Shown: piece after piece, positions 1-5,400 of the stretch
Numbering within the stretch: the first letter of the stretch is position 1
Layout: every line of letters starts with the position of its first letter
Assembly (NCBI GenBank): GCA_024644185.1
Contig: JAHELM010000116.1
Location: 1-7,250 of the forward strand
Origin: Rhodospirillales bacterium
GTDB taxonomy: Bacteria > Pseudomonadota > Alphaproteobacteria > UBA8366 > JADFVY01
Length of the DNA: 7,250 bases
Direction of reading: 5' to 3'
The notes under the pieces: generated by a model
What the model was told of the DNA's origin: nothing
Seen by the model: only the letters and a program-made list of their open reading frames with translations
Database searches by the model: none
Translations under genes and position numbers: made by a program

Positions 1-28
1 CCGACGAGAACCGCCGGAGGCCCCGATC

Positions 29-439
29 ATGTCCGACCGCGACGCCGTGCTGTTTGCCAACGAAGCGTTCTATGCCGCCTTCAACGGTCGCGACTTCGCG
101 GCGATGGAGATGCTGTGGTCACGCAGCATGCCGATCAGCTGTATCCATCCCGGCGGCGGGCCGGTCTTCGACCGCGAGGCGGTGATGGCCGGCTGGCGGT
201 CGATCCTGGGGCACGTTTCCTCGGCCCAGATCCAATGTCACGCGCCGCATGTGCGGATGTTCGGCGAGCATGCGGTGGTGGTCTGCTTCGAGGAGATCGC
301 CGGCAACATGCTGATCGCCAGCAATGTCTTCATGCGCGAGGACCGCGCCTGGCGGATGGTCCACCACCAGGCCGGCCCAACCGCGGAAACGCCGCCGCGC
401 GTCGCGTTGAGCGACAAGGGCCCGATCCGGTTCAATTAG
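29..439 (+). CDS. NTF2/SnoaL-like fold protein of unknown substrate
   Basis: A 136-residue protein that reads as a single small alpha+beta cone of the NTF2/SnoaL superfamily. The N-terminal helix (about residues 7-30, with FYAAFNGRDFAAME) is followed by a strand containing SCIHPGG (37-43), then a central W-containing helix and alternating strands ending in WRMVHHQAGP near 107-116. This pattern of a short helix, a His-Pro-Gly strand and a final W..VHHQ strand is typical of small cytosolic DUF4440/SnoaL_3-type proteins. Many are isomerases, polyketide cyclases or simply ligand binders, so the fold does not give a reaction. There is no signal peptide or membrane segment. The ATG has a clear GGAGG at 16-20, 8 nt upstream. 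It converges on moaA and does not belong to that unit. Whether it is cotranscribed with a gene left of the window cannot be seen. Confidence 0.8.
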   Translation: MSDRDAVLFANEAFYAAFNGRDFAAMEMLWSRSMPISCIHPGGGPVFDREAVMAGWRSILGHVSSAQIQCHAPHVRMFGEHAVVVCFEEIAGNMLIASNVFMREDRAWRMVHHQAGPTAETPPRVALSDKGPIRFN

Positions 440-457
440 TCGGTAATGCCCGGTCTC

Positions 458-477
458 GCCTTGCGCGTCAGCGAGGC
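458..477. terminator. Hairpin in the convergent gap, possible terminator
   Basis: A 7-bp stem (GCCTTGC at 458-464 with GCGAGGC at 471-477, one G-U pair) encloses a 6-nt loop. It lies between the stop of the NTF2-like gene and the minus-strand moaA unit, where a bidirectional terminator would be expected. Neither side has a convincing T-tract, so intrinsic termination is uncertain. Confidence 0.3.
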
Positions 478-484
478 AGGGCGA

Positions 485-604
485 TCAGGACGACGTGCCG
501 ATCGGCGATGTCGCGGCCGGCGGCGATCCCGCATCGGCCGGTCCGCTGGCCATGAACGAGAGGCAGGCCAGAGCGAGGAACCCGCGCGCAATCGCCCGGC
601 GCAT
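485..604 (-). CDS. Possible small exported peptide downstream of moaA
   Basis: A 39-codon minus-strand ORF starts with ATG at 604, only 6 nt after the moaA stop, and ends at TGA 487-485. The predicted peptide begins MRRAIARGFLALACLSF and continues MASGPADAG. That is a basic N-terminus, a hydrophobic core of about 12 residues and an ADA|G sequence (residues 23-26) resembling a signal peptidase I site. Only about 14 Pro/Ser/Thr/Ala-rich residues would remain after cleavage. I recognise no family. No strong Shine-Dalgarno is visible, although translation could be coupled to moaA through the close spacing. It may be a small secreted peptide, the N-terminal remnant of a longer exported protein, or a chance ORF in GC-rich DNA. 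Confidence 0.3.
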   Translation of the reverse strand: MRRAIARGFLALACLSFMASGPADAGSPPAATSPIGTSS

Positions 605-610
605 GGCGGC

Positions 611-1603
611 TCAGCCCCCGGTGACGCTCATATGTCGGCTGACAGCGGGGCGGCTGCGGCGGCGGTCGATGATGAAATCGTGCCCCTTCGGCTTGCGGGC
701 GATGGCCTCGGCGATGGCGCGCGACAGGGCTTCGTCGCCTTCGCTGGCGCGTAGCGGGCCGCGCAGGTCGGCGGCATCCTCCTGGCCCAGACACATGTAG
801 AGAGTTCCGGTGCAGGTCAGCCGTACCCGATTGCAGGATTCGCAGAAATTGTGGGTCATCGGTGTGATGAAGCCGACCCGGTGGCCGGTTTCCTTGACCC
901 GGACATAGCGCGCCGGACCGCCGGTCTGGTAGTCGATCTCGTCCAGCGTCCAGTTCTTCTGCAATTCGGCGCGCACCATGGACAGCGGCAGATATTGATC
1001 GAGCCGGATCTCACCGCCGATTTCGCCCATCGGCATGACCTCGATGAAGGTCAGGTCGTAACCGCGCTGGCCGCACCAGGCCACCATTGCACTCATCTCG
1101 CCGTCATTCACACCCTTCAGCGCGACCGCGTTGATCTTGACCTTCAACCCGGCGCGGTCGGCGGCATCCAGTCCGGCCATGACCTTGTCCAGCTTGCCCC
1201 AGCGGGTGATGGCCTGGAATTTGTCGGGGTCGAGCGTGTCGATCGACACGTTGATCCGGCGAACGCCGCAGGCATGAAGCTCATCGGCGTAGCGCTCGAG
1301 CTGGCTGCCATTGGTGGTGACGGTCAATTCGTCCAGATCGCCGCTGTCGAGATGCCGGCCGAGGCGGCGGAACAGCCACATGATGTTGCGCCGCACCAGC
1401 GGCTCGCCGCCGGTCAGGCGAAGCTTGCGTACGCCGTGGTGCACGAAGGCGCTGCACAGACGGTCCAACTCCTCCAGCGTCAGCACGTCCGCCTTGGGCA
1501 GGAAGGCCATGTCTTCCGCCATGCAGTAGACGCAACGGAAGTCGCAGCGGTCGGTTACCGACACGCGCAGATATGTAATTGCCCGGCCAAACGGGTCGAT
1601 CAT
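611..1603 (-). CDS. moaA: GTP 3',8-cyclase MoaA (molybdenum cofactor biosynthesis)
   Basis: This radical-SAM enzyme converts GTP to 3',8-cyclo-7,8-dihydro-GTP, the committed cytosolic step of Moco synthesis; MoaC then forms cyclic pyranopterin monophosphate. At 330 residues it has normal family length. The N-terminal cluster motif is C20-x3-C24-x2-C27 (TDRCDFRCVYCM), binding the SAM [4Fe-4S]. The SAM-contacting GGEPL motif is at 65-69. The second, substrate-binding cluster is C254-x2-C257-x13-C271 within FCESCNRVRLTCTG. The protein ends in the Gly-Gly (329-330) needed for catalysis in MoaA. The ATG follows a GGAG about 10 nt upstream and gives the expected N-terminus (MIDPFGR). It is divergent from the first degenerate GGDEF gene with a 171-bp gap. 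No key residue is missing. Confidence 0.97.
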   Translation of the reverse strand: MIDPFGRAITYLRVSVTDRCDFRCVYCMAEDMAFLPKADVLTLEELDRLCSAFVHHGVRKLRLTGGEPLVRRNIMWLFRRLGRHLDSGDLDELTVTTNGSQLERYADELHACGVRRINVSIDTLDPDKFQAITRWGKLDKVMAGLDAADRAGLKVKINAVALKGVNDGEMSAMVAWCGQRGYDLTFIEVMPMGEIGGEIRLDQYLPLSMVRAELQKNWTLDEIDYQTGGPARYVRVKETGHRVGFITPMTHNFCESCNRVRLTCTGTLYMCLGQEDAADLRGPLRASEGDEALSRAIAEAIARKPKGHDFIIDRRRSRPAVSRHMSVTGG

Positions 1604-1716
1604 GAGGCTGTCTCCGGTTCGTCGGTGGCCATCGTAGCGAATGGCGCTCCGACAATCTACCCGATGATCTATCTGGATTTGCCATGACTGGTGTCAATCG
1701 GCAAGGCGGGCGCGAA

Positions 1717-1733
1717 TTGGCCCGAAAATTGCA
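1717..1733 (+). promoter_or_regulatory. Sigma-54-type -24/-12 promoter of the first GGDEF gene
   Basis: The sequence TTGGCCCGAAAATTGCA matches the sigma-54 consensus YTGGCACGRNNNTTGCW with one mismatch (C for A), with the invariant GG and GC at the correct spacing. Transcription would start near 1744, leaving a leader of about 30 nt before the ATG at 1775. It lies in the gap between divergent moaA and the first GGDEF gene. I did not identify an activator-binding site. The call rests on sequence match alone. Confidence 0.55.
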
Positions 1734-1774
1734 AACCAGGCTGGGCAGGGGGATTTCCTGGGCGTGGAAAACAG

Positions 1775-2329
1775 ATGAGCATCTTCGGCAAGGTGGCCAC
1801 GCGAGACAAGGTGGCAACGGGTACGCAGGTTGTACGAATCGAAGATCGCGACCGGAAAGGGCCATTGCCCGTGGTCAGGGATCTGGTCGTCATGGTGGCC
1901 CGTCTGTCGTCGGAACGCGAACGGGTGATCGCCGGCCAGAACGGCTGCTGTATCGTTCTGTGTACGCCCGACCAGATCCCGGGTTTTACGATGGAGCAGA
2001 GCGTCCAGACGATCGCCGAGCGGTTCGCCGGCAGCCTGCGCGGATACGATTCGATCTTCCGCTACGGCCGGAACAAGATCCTGATCTGCCTGCCCTTCGT
2101 GGCGCCCAGGGAGGCGGAAAGCGTGATGGGAAGATTGCGCGAAATCGCTATCGGCGTACCCATTCACATGCCGGGCCAACGGTTTGTGACCGCCAGGGTC
2201 TCGCTGGGCGGGGCGATGATGTCGACGATCGACGTGCAGGATACGATCAATCGCGCCGACCGCGCGCTGGAGCAGGGCCGCATGGTGGGCGGCAGCACCG
2301 TCTGCATGTGGACGCCGGACATGTTCTGA
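1775..2329 (+). CDS. Degenerate GGDEF-domain protein 1 (RxxD kept, GRNKI)
   Basis: A 184-residue soluble protein made mostly of one GGDEF fold. Residues 89-106 contain RGYDSIFRYGRNKILIC: an RxxD (89-92) exactly five residues before GRNKI (98-102), which occupies the GG(D/E)EF position. The C-terminal half shows the family's TARVSLGGAMM strand (139-149) and NRADRALEQGR helix (159-169). The DxLTGLxNR start and the metal-binding DxDxFK are absent, so it should not make c-di-GMP. The retained RxxD suggests nucleotide binding, as in PopA-type receptors (inference). C58, C59, C63 and C105 are shared with the next gene. The ATG at 1775 was chosen because the N-terminus aligns with the paralogue (MSxF) and because an earlier GTG at 1691 would put the promoter inside the gene. 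The Shine-Dalgarno is weak (GGA at 1766-1768). Confidence 0.85.
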   Translation: MSIFGKVATRDKVATGTQVVRIEDRDRKGPLPVVRDLVVMVARLSSERERVIAGQNGCCIVLCTPDQIPGFTMEQSVQTIAERFAGSLRGYDSIFRYGRNKILICLPFVAPREAESVMGRLREIAIGVPIHMPGQRFVTARVSLGGAMMSTIDVQDTINRADRALEQGRMVGGSTVCMWTPDMF

Positions 2330-2389
2330 CGGTCTTGGGAGGGCGGAAACCGGCCCCCTTTCACGGCATCAACGATTTGGAAAGATGCG

Positions 2390-2406
2390 CTGGCCTACAA
2401 ATTGTC
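2390..2406 (+). promoter_or_regulatory. Weak sigma-54-like element before the second GGDEF gene
   Basis: CTGGCCTACAAATTGTC has TGGC and TTG at the same spacing as the element at 1717-1733, and lies a similar distance from its start codon (52 versus 57 nt). The -12 GC is GT here and several other consensus bases are lost. It may be a weak promoter, or a decayed copy from duplication of the gene with its leader. Confidence 0.25.
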
Positions 2407-2408
2407 AG

Positions 2409-2421
2409 GCGGAAAATCCGC
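2409..2421 (+). promoter_or_regulatory. Small hairpin in the leader of the second GGDEF gene
   Basis: A perfect 5-bp stem, GCGGA/TCCGC around AAA, ends 21 nt before the GTG start and just upstream of the ribosome binding site. There is no T-tract, so it is not a terminator. It could affect leader stability. It is short enough to occur by chance. Confidence 0.2.
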
Positions 2422-2442
2422 ACGGCAAGGAAGGGAAGCGCA

Positions 2443-2991
2443 GTGAGCAATTTCGAGAATTCCGCCACGCCGGATCCGGTGGACATGCGGGTGAAGGGAC
2501 CGGAGGACCGCGAACGTACCGGTCCCCTGCCGATCGTCGACGATATGGTGATCATGGTCGGCCGGCTGACCGCGGAACGCGACCGGGTGACGGCGGGAAA
2601 CAATAGCTGCTGCGTGGTGGTCTGCGCGACCGATCCGATTCAGGGGTGGTCCGTCGAGCAGGCCGTCGGCGAAACAGCCAGGCGCTTTGCCGACAGCCTG
2701 CGCGCCTACGATTCAATCTTTCTGTTCGGACGGGACAAGATTCTGGTCTGCCTGCCCTTCGTCACGGCGGCCGATGCGCCCAGCGTGATGCAGCGGCTAC
2801 GGGATCTGGCCAGCCGCATGCCGGTGACGCTGCCGGGCGGAATCAGCGGTCATGTCACGGTATCCGTAGGCGGGGTGATGATGGATCGCGCCGCCGGCGT
2901 GCAGCAAATCATCAACCGCGCCGACAAGGCGATGGAGCAGGCGCGCATTTCTGGCATCAGGGCGACCCTGTGGTCAGCCGATATGCTGTGA
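2443..2991 (+). CDS. Degenerate GGDEF-domain protein 2 (RxxD kept, GRDKI)
   Basis: A 182-residue paralogue of the preceding gene, similar along its whole length. The GPLP-led helix (27-52), the CC-x3-C strand (C56, C57, C61), RAYD (87-90), GRDKI (96-100), ILVCLPF (C103), the HVTVSVGGVMM strand and the NRADKAMEQAR helix are all in register. The catalytic signature and the metal-binding DxD are gone, while the I-site-like RxxD sits at its usual five-residue distance. It is probably a nucleotide-binding or protein-interaction module rather than a cyclase (inference). The start is GTG at 2443, preceded by AAGGAAGGG at 2428-2436; the residues after it match the start of the first paralogue. The reading frame stays open far upstream, but nothing there resembles the family. 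A 113-nt gap separates it from GGDEF gene 1. Confidence 0.85.
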   Translation: MSNFENSATPDPVDMRVKGPEDRERTGPLPIVDDMVIMVGRLTAERDRVTAGNNSCCVVVCATDPIQGWSVEQAVGETARRFADSLRAYDSIFLFGRDKILVCLPFVTAADAPSVMQRLRDLASRMPVTLPGGISGHVTVSVGGVMMDRAAGVQQIINRADKAMEQARISGIRATLWSADML

Positions 2992-2993
2992 CC

Positions 2994-3012
2994 GGCCGGG
3001 ACTTGTCCGGCC
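2994..3012 (+). other. GC-rich hairpin between GGDEF gene 2 and fdhD
   Basis: A 7-bp stem, GGCCGGG (2994-3000) with TCCGGCC (3006-3012, one G-U pair), around ACTTG, begins 2 nt after the GGDEF gene 2 stop. No T-run follows, so a simple intrinsic terminator is unlikely. It could be an mRNA processing or 3'-end stabilising structure separating the two GGDEF genes from the fdhD operon. Confidence 0.35.
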
Positions 3013-3038
3013 GCGCGGCCACGCGCATATTGCCGGTC

Positions 3039-3920
3039 ATGAGCGAATTCATCGTAAAACCCGATCCGGACGATCCGCGGCTGACCCGCCAGGTGTCGGG
3101 CATTGACCAGGATGGAGCGCCGGTCGACACCGCGGTGGTCGTCGAACGGCCACTGACCCTGTATCTGAACGGGCAGGAGATCGTCACCATGATGACGATC
3201 GGCGACCACCCCGATTGTCTGGCGGTCGGTTATCTGATCAACCAGAACATGCTGCGTCTTGACGACGAAATCACCGCCATAGACCATGACGACGACATCG
3301 AGACGATCGTTGTGCGTACCAGGCGGCGCACCGATTTCGAGGACAAGCTCAAAAAGAAGACGCTGACTTCGGGCTGCGCCCAGGGCACCGCCTTCGGCGA
3401 TCTGATGGAACGCTTCGACACGGTGCAACTGCCCAGGGATGCGGTGCTGAAGACGTCGTGGCTCTATGCGCTGAGCAAGAAGATCAACACGGTGCCCAGC
3501 CTCTATCTGGCCGCCGGGGCCATCCATGGCTGCGTGCTGTGCGAGGAGGACCGGCCGCTGATCTACATGGAGGATGTCGGGCGCCACAACGCGATCGACA
3601 AGATCGCCGGATACATGGCGCTGCATTCGGTCTCGCCACGTGGCAAGATTTTCTATACCACCGGCCGTCTGACATCCGAGATGGTGATCAAGACCGTGCA
3701 AATGGGAATCCCGATTCTGGTCTCGCGGTCCGGCTTTACTGCCTGGGGCGTCGATCTGGCGCGCAAGGCCGGGTTGACGTTGATCGGGCGGGCCAAGGGG
3801 CGGCGTTTCGTAGCCTTGGCCGGCAGCGAGCGGATCGTCTTCGACGTCGACCCCGCCATCATGCAGAATGACCCCGCCGCGTCGCGCCGCAAGAGTGCGG
3901 CCGCCGAAGAGGAGGTTTAG
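3039..3920 (+). CDS. fdhD: FdhD, sulfur carrier/sulfurtransferase for formate dehydrogenase
   Basis: FdhD passes sulfur from a cysteine desulfurase (IscS in E. coli) to the bis-MGD cofactor before its insertion into formate dehydrogenase; it acts in the cytosol. The 293-residue length is normal. Family hallmarks are VERPLTLYLNGQEI near 36-49, GYLINQ, AGAIHGC (159-165), EDVGRHNAIDKIAGY (178-192), TGRLTSEMVIKTVQMGIP (208-225) and a final GRAKGRRFVA segment. The loop equivalent to the E. coli CxxC (C121/C124) reads SGCAQGTAFGD. Only the first cysteine, C113, is present; the second is replaced by Gly. C165 and C168 form a different C-x2-C. The ATG at 3039 gives a good family N-terminus, but its Shine-Dalgarno is poor; an in-frame TTG at 3030 is the alternative. 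It lies 4 nt upstream of GGDEF gene 3. Confidence 0.96.
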   Translation: MSEFIVKPDPDDPRLTRQVSGIDQDGAPVDTAVVVERPLTLYLNGQEIVTMMTIGDHPDCLAVGYLINQNMLRLDDEITAIDHDDDIETIVVRTRRRTDFEDKLKKKTLTSGCAQGTAFGDLMERFDTVQLPRDAVLKTSWLYALSKKINTVPSLYLAAGAIHGCVLCEEDRPLIYMEDVGRHNAIDKIAGYMALHSVSPRGKIFYTTGRLTSEMVIKTVQMGIPILVSRSGFTAWGVDLARKAGLTLIGRAKGRRFVALAGSERIVFDVDPAIMQNDPAASRRKSAAAEEEV

Positions 3921-3924
3921 ACTT

Positions 3925-4479
3925 GTGGCGTTGACCAACGACGAATTCAGCGATCGCGGCGATAGCGCCGACCCGCGCGCGATTCCGCGGCAGACGCGGG
4001 TTGGCGAGGACCCGGCGGCCATGGCGGCGGTGTTGCGGCGGGAATGGGAAACCGTGCGCGAGATCGGCCTCGGCGCCTGCGTCGGCATCGCCGGCCCCGA
4101 TGGCCTCGGCGAGGCGGCAAGCAGCCGCGTCCTCGACGGGCTGGGCAAGCGTCTGCTCAGCCTGCTGCGTCCCTACGATGGCATCCATCGTTACGGCGCG
4201 GACCGGTTCCTGATCGTCTTGCCACGGCTCGCCGAGACCCATGCGCCGTCCGTTCTCGACCGGCTGCGCCAGGCGGTGGCGGCCAAGCCGGTGCCCTCGA
4301 CCGGCGGCACGCTGCGGCCGGTTACCGTGTCGGTCGGTGGCGCAATGATGCTGGGCGACGTATCGGCGCACGAGGTCGTGCAGCGGGCCGACCGGGCGCT
4401 GGAAAGCATGATCCGTCGCGGCGACAGCGGTATTCGCCTGTGGGTCCCCGAAATCGACGTGAACTGGCCCGGGTTATGA
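3925..4479 (+). CDS. Degenerate GGDEF-domain protein 3 (RxxD kept, GADRF)
   Basis: A 184-residue protein whose C-terminal 140 residues form a GGDEF fold. RPYD (82-85) lies five residues before GADRF (91-95); then come LIVLPRL, VTVSVGGAMM (133-142) and QRADRALESM (153-162). The second Gly and the Glu of GG(D/E)EF are lost and the DxLTGLxNR start is absent, so cyclase activity is unlikely. It is more diverged than the first two paralogues and lacks their CC-x3-C. The first 30 residues are polar and probably disordered. The start is GTG at 3925, 9 nt after a strong GAGGAGG formed by the last codons of fdhD, so translation is probably coupled to fdhD. It overlaps the next gene by 4 nt. The tight placement inside the fdhD-mobA cluster suggests a role in cofactor maturation or its control (inference). 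Confidence 0.85.
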   Translation: MALTNDEFSDRGDSADPRAIPRQTRVGEDPAAMAAVLRREWETVREIGLGACVGIAGPDGLGEAASSRVLDGLGKRLLSLLRPYDGIHRYGADRFLIVLPRLAETHAPSVLDRLRQAVAAKPVPSTGGTLRPVTVSVGGAMMLGDVSAHEVVQRADRALESMIRRGDSGIRLWVPEIDVNWPGL

Positions 4480-5387
4480 CGCGGCAGGGGCGCGCCCGCG
4501 ACCGTCGAGACATCGCCACGGTCGTCGCCGATGCCGCCGTCGAGCACGAATACTGGCTGAAATCATGGCAGCGCGCCCTGATCTGTGGCGTGACGCAGGG
4601 GCCGAATGTGGTCGAGGAGACGGCGCATCTTACCTGCCGGTTCGGTTCCTGGCTGGAAGCGAACAAGGGGTCCGTGGAATTGGCCGGCGACGCCATGGCC
4701 GAACTGGGCCGCGCCCATCGCGAGGCGCACGAGGCCGTGCGCTATCTCACCGCGGAGGCTGCGGCGGGCCACCGTCTGGCGCCCGATGAATTCGATACGG
4801 CGATCGATGCCGCGGCCGCCTTCAACGCCGCTGTTCATCGGGTGCGGGAAACCCACGGCGTGCCGGAGGAAATGGAAGTTCCCGCCGATGCGCAACTCGC
4901 CGAGTTGCAGAGCCGCATGACCATGCTGGGCGAACTGGAGCGCGAGCGCGAACGCGCGCTGCGCACCGGGGCGGCGATGAGTCTCGTCCTGGTTCACCCG
5001 GAACCTTTGCAGGCGATCGAGGCCGAGTACGGGACGGTCGGTATCGATCGGGCGGTCGCGGGGCTGGCAGCGCGGCTGTTCAGCCAGCTCCGGTCGTATG
5101 ACGGGCTGTATCGGTACGGCCGCGCGCAATTCCTGCTGTGTTTGCCGGCCAGCACGGCGGCGCAGGCGCGCGGCATCGCCGAACGGCTGGCCGAGGCGGT
5201 GGGCGCGGCGCCGATGGCGCTGTCCGACACGATCGAGACCGAGGTGTTTGCCCGCTTCGGCATCGCCGCGGTGGATGCGCGCGCCACCATCCAGGAAACC
5301 GTGGATCGCGCCCTGCATGCCTTGGCCATGTCGGGAACCGGCGAGGGTCAGCGCATCGTCGTCTGGGCGCCGGAGCGCGAAAATTGA
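4476..5387 (+). CDS. CZB zinc-binding domain fused to a degenerate GGDEF domain (DgcZ-like architecture)
   Basis: A 303-residue cytosolic protein. Residues about 20-128 form a CZB (chemoreceptor zinc-binding) helical domain with H24 (EHEYW), C54 (CRFGSWL), H81 and H85 (AHREAH). The spacings of 30, 27 and 4 equal those I recall for the E. coli DgcZ zinc ligands (H22, C52, H79, H83). A charged helical linker (141-160, ELERERERA) leads into the GGDEF fold. That fold has RSYD (206-209), then GRAQF (215-219) at the catalytic signature, LLCLPA, RFGIAAV and DRALHAL. The DxD metal motif is replaced by HPEP. CZB domains bind zinc very tightly, and in some proteins the cysteine also responds to oxidants such as HOCl. 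A zinc- or redox-gated dead cyclase acting as a receptor is a reasonable inference. The ATG overlaps the previous stop (ATGA), so translation is likely coupled. mobA follows after 13 nt. Confidence 0.87.
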   Translation: MTRQGRARDRRDIATVVADAAVEHEYWLKSWQRALICGVTQGPNVVEETAHLTCRFGSWLEANKGSVELAGDAMAELGRAHREAHEAVRYLTAEAAAGHRLAPDEFDTAIDAAAAFNAAVHRVRETHGVPEEMEVPADAQLAELQSRMTMLGELERERERALRTGAAMSLVLVHPEPLQAIEAEYGTVGIDRAVAGLAARLFSQLRSYDGLYRYGRAQFLLCLPASTAAQARGIAERLAEAVGAAPMALSDTIETEVFARFGIAAVDARATIQETVDRALHALAMSGTGEGQRIVVWAPEREN

Positions 5388-5400
5388 ACACGGGTGGCGC

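Noticed and set aside
851..1687. Long plus-strand open frame (278 codons)
   Set aside because: Antisense to moaA; its His/Asp/Ala-rich translation has no family features and mirrors the codon bias of moaA.
1691..1774. Earlier GTG start for GGDEF gene 1
   Set aside because: It adds residues absent from the paralogue and would contain the sigma-54-like promoter; ATG 1775 fits better.
1604..1774. Moco riboswitch before moaA
   Set aside because: I considered this for the moaA leader but could not see the multi-stem conserved core; a covariance-model search would be needed to claim it.
1684..2442. N-terminal extension of GGDEF gene 2 back to an ATG at 1684
   Set aside because: It overlaps GGDEF gene 1 in another frame, is Arg/Gly-rich, and the paralogue alignment and Shine-Dalgarno both place the start at 2443.
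2646..3038. N-terminal extension of fdhD
   Set aside because: Out-of-frame reading of GGDEF gene 2; FdhD family similarity begins just after the ATG at 3039.
2850..4148. 432-codon minus-strand open frame
   Set aside because: Antisense shadow of GGDEF gene 2, fdhD and GGDEF gene 3 in GC-rich DNA; no motif or ribosome binding site.
1775..5387. Active diguanylate cyclases
   Set aside because: None of the four has GG(D/E)EF or the metal-binding DxD, so c-di-GMP synthesis is not supported.
5098..5400. N-terminal extension of mobA
   Set aside because: Arg/Ala-rich out-of-frame reading of the CZB-GGDEF gene; the nucleotide-binding loop starts about 10 residues after ATG 5401, as in the family.
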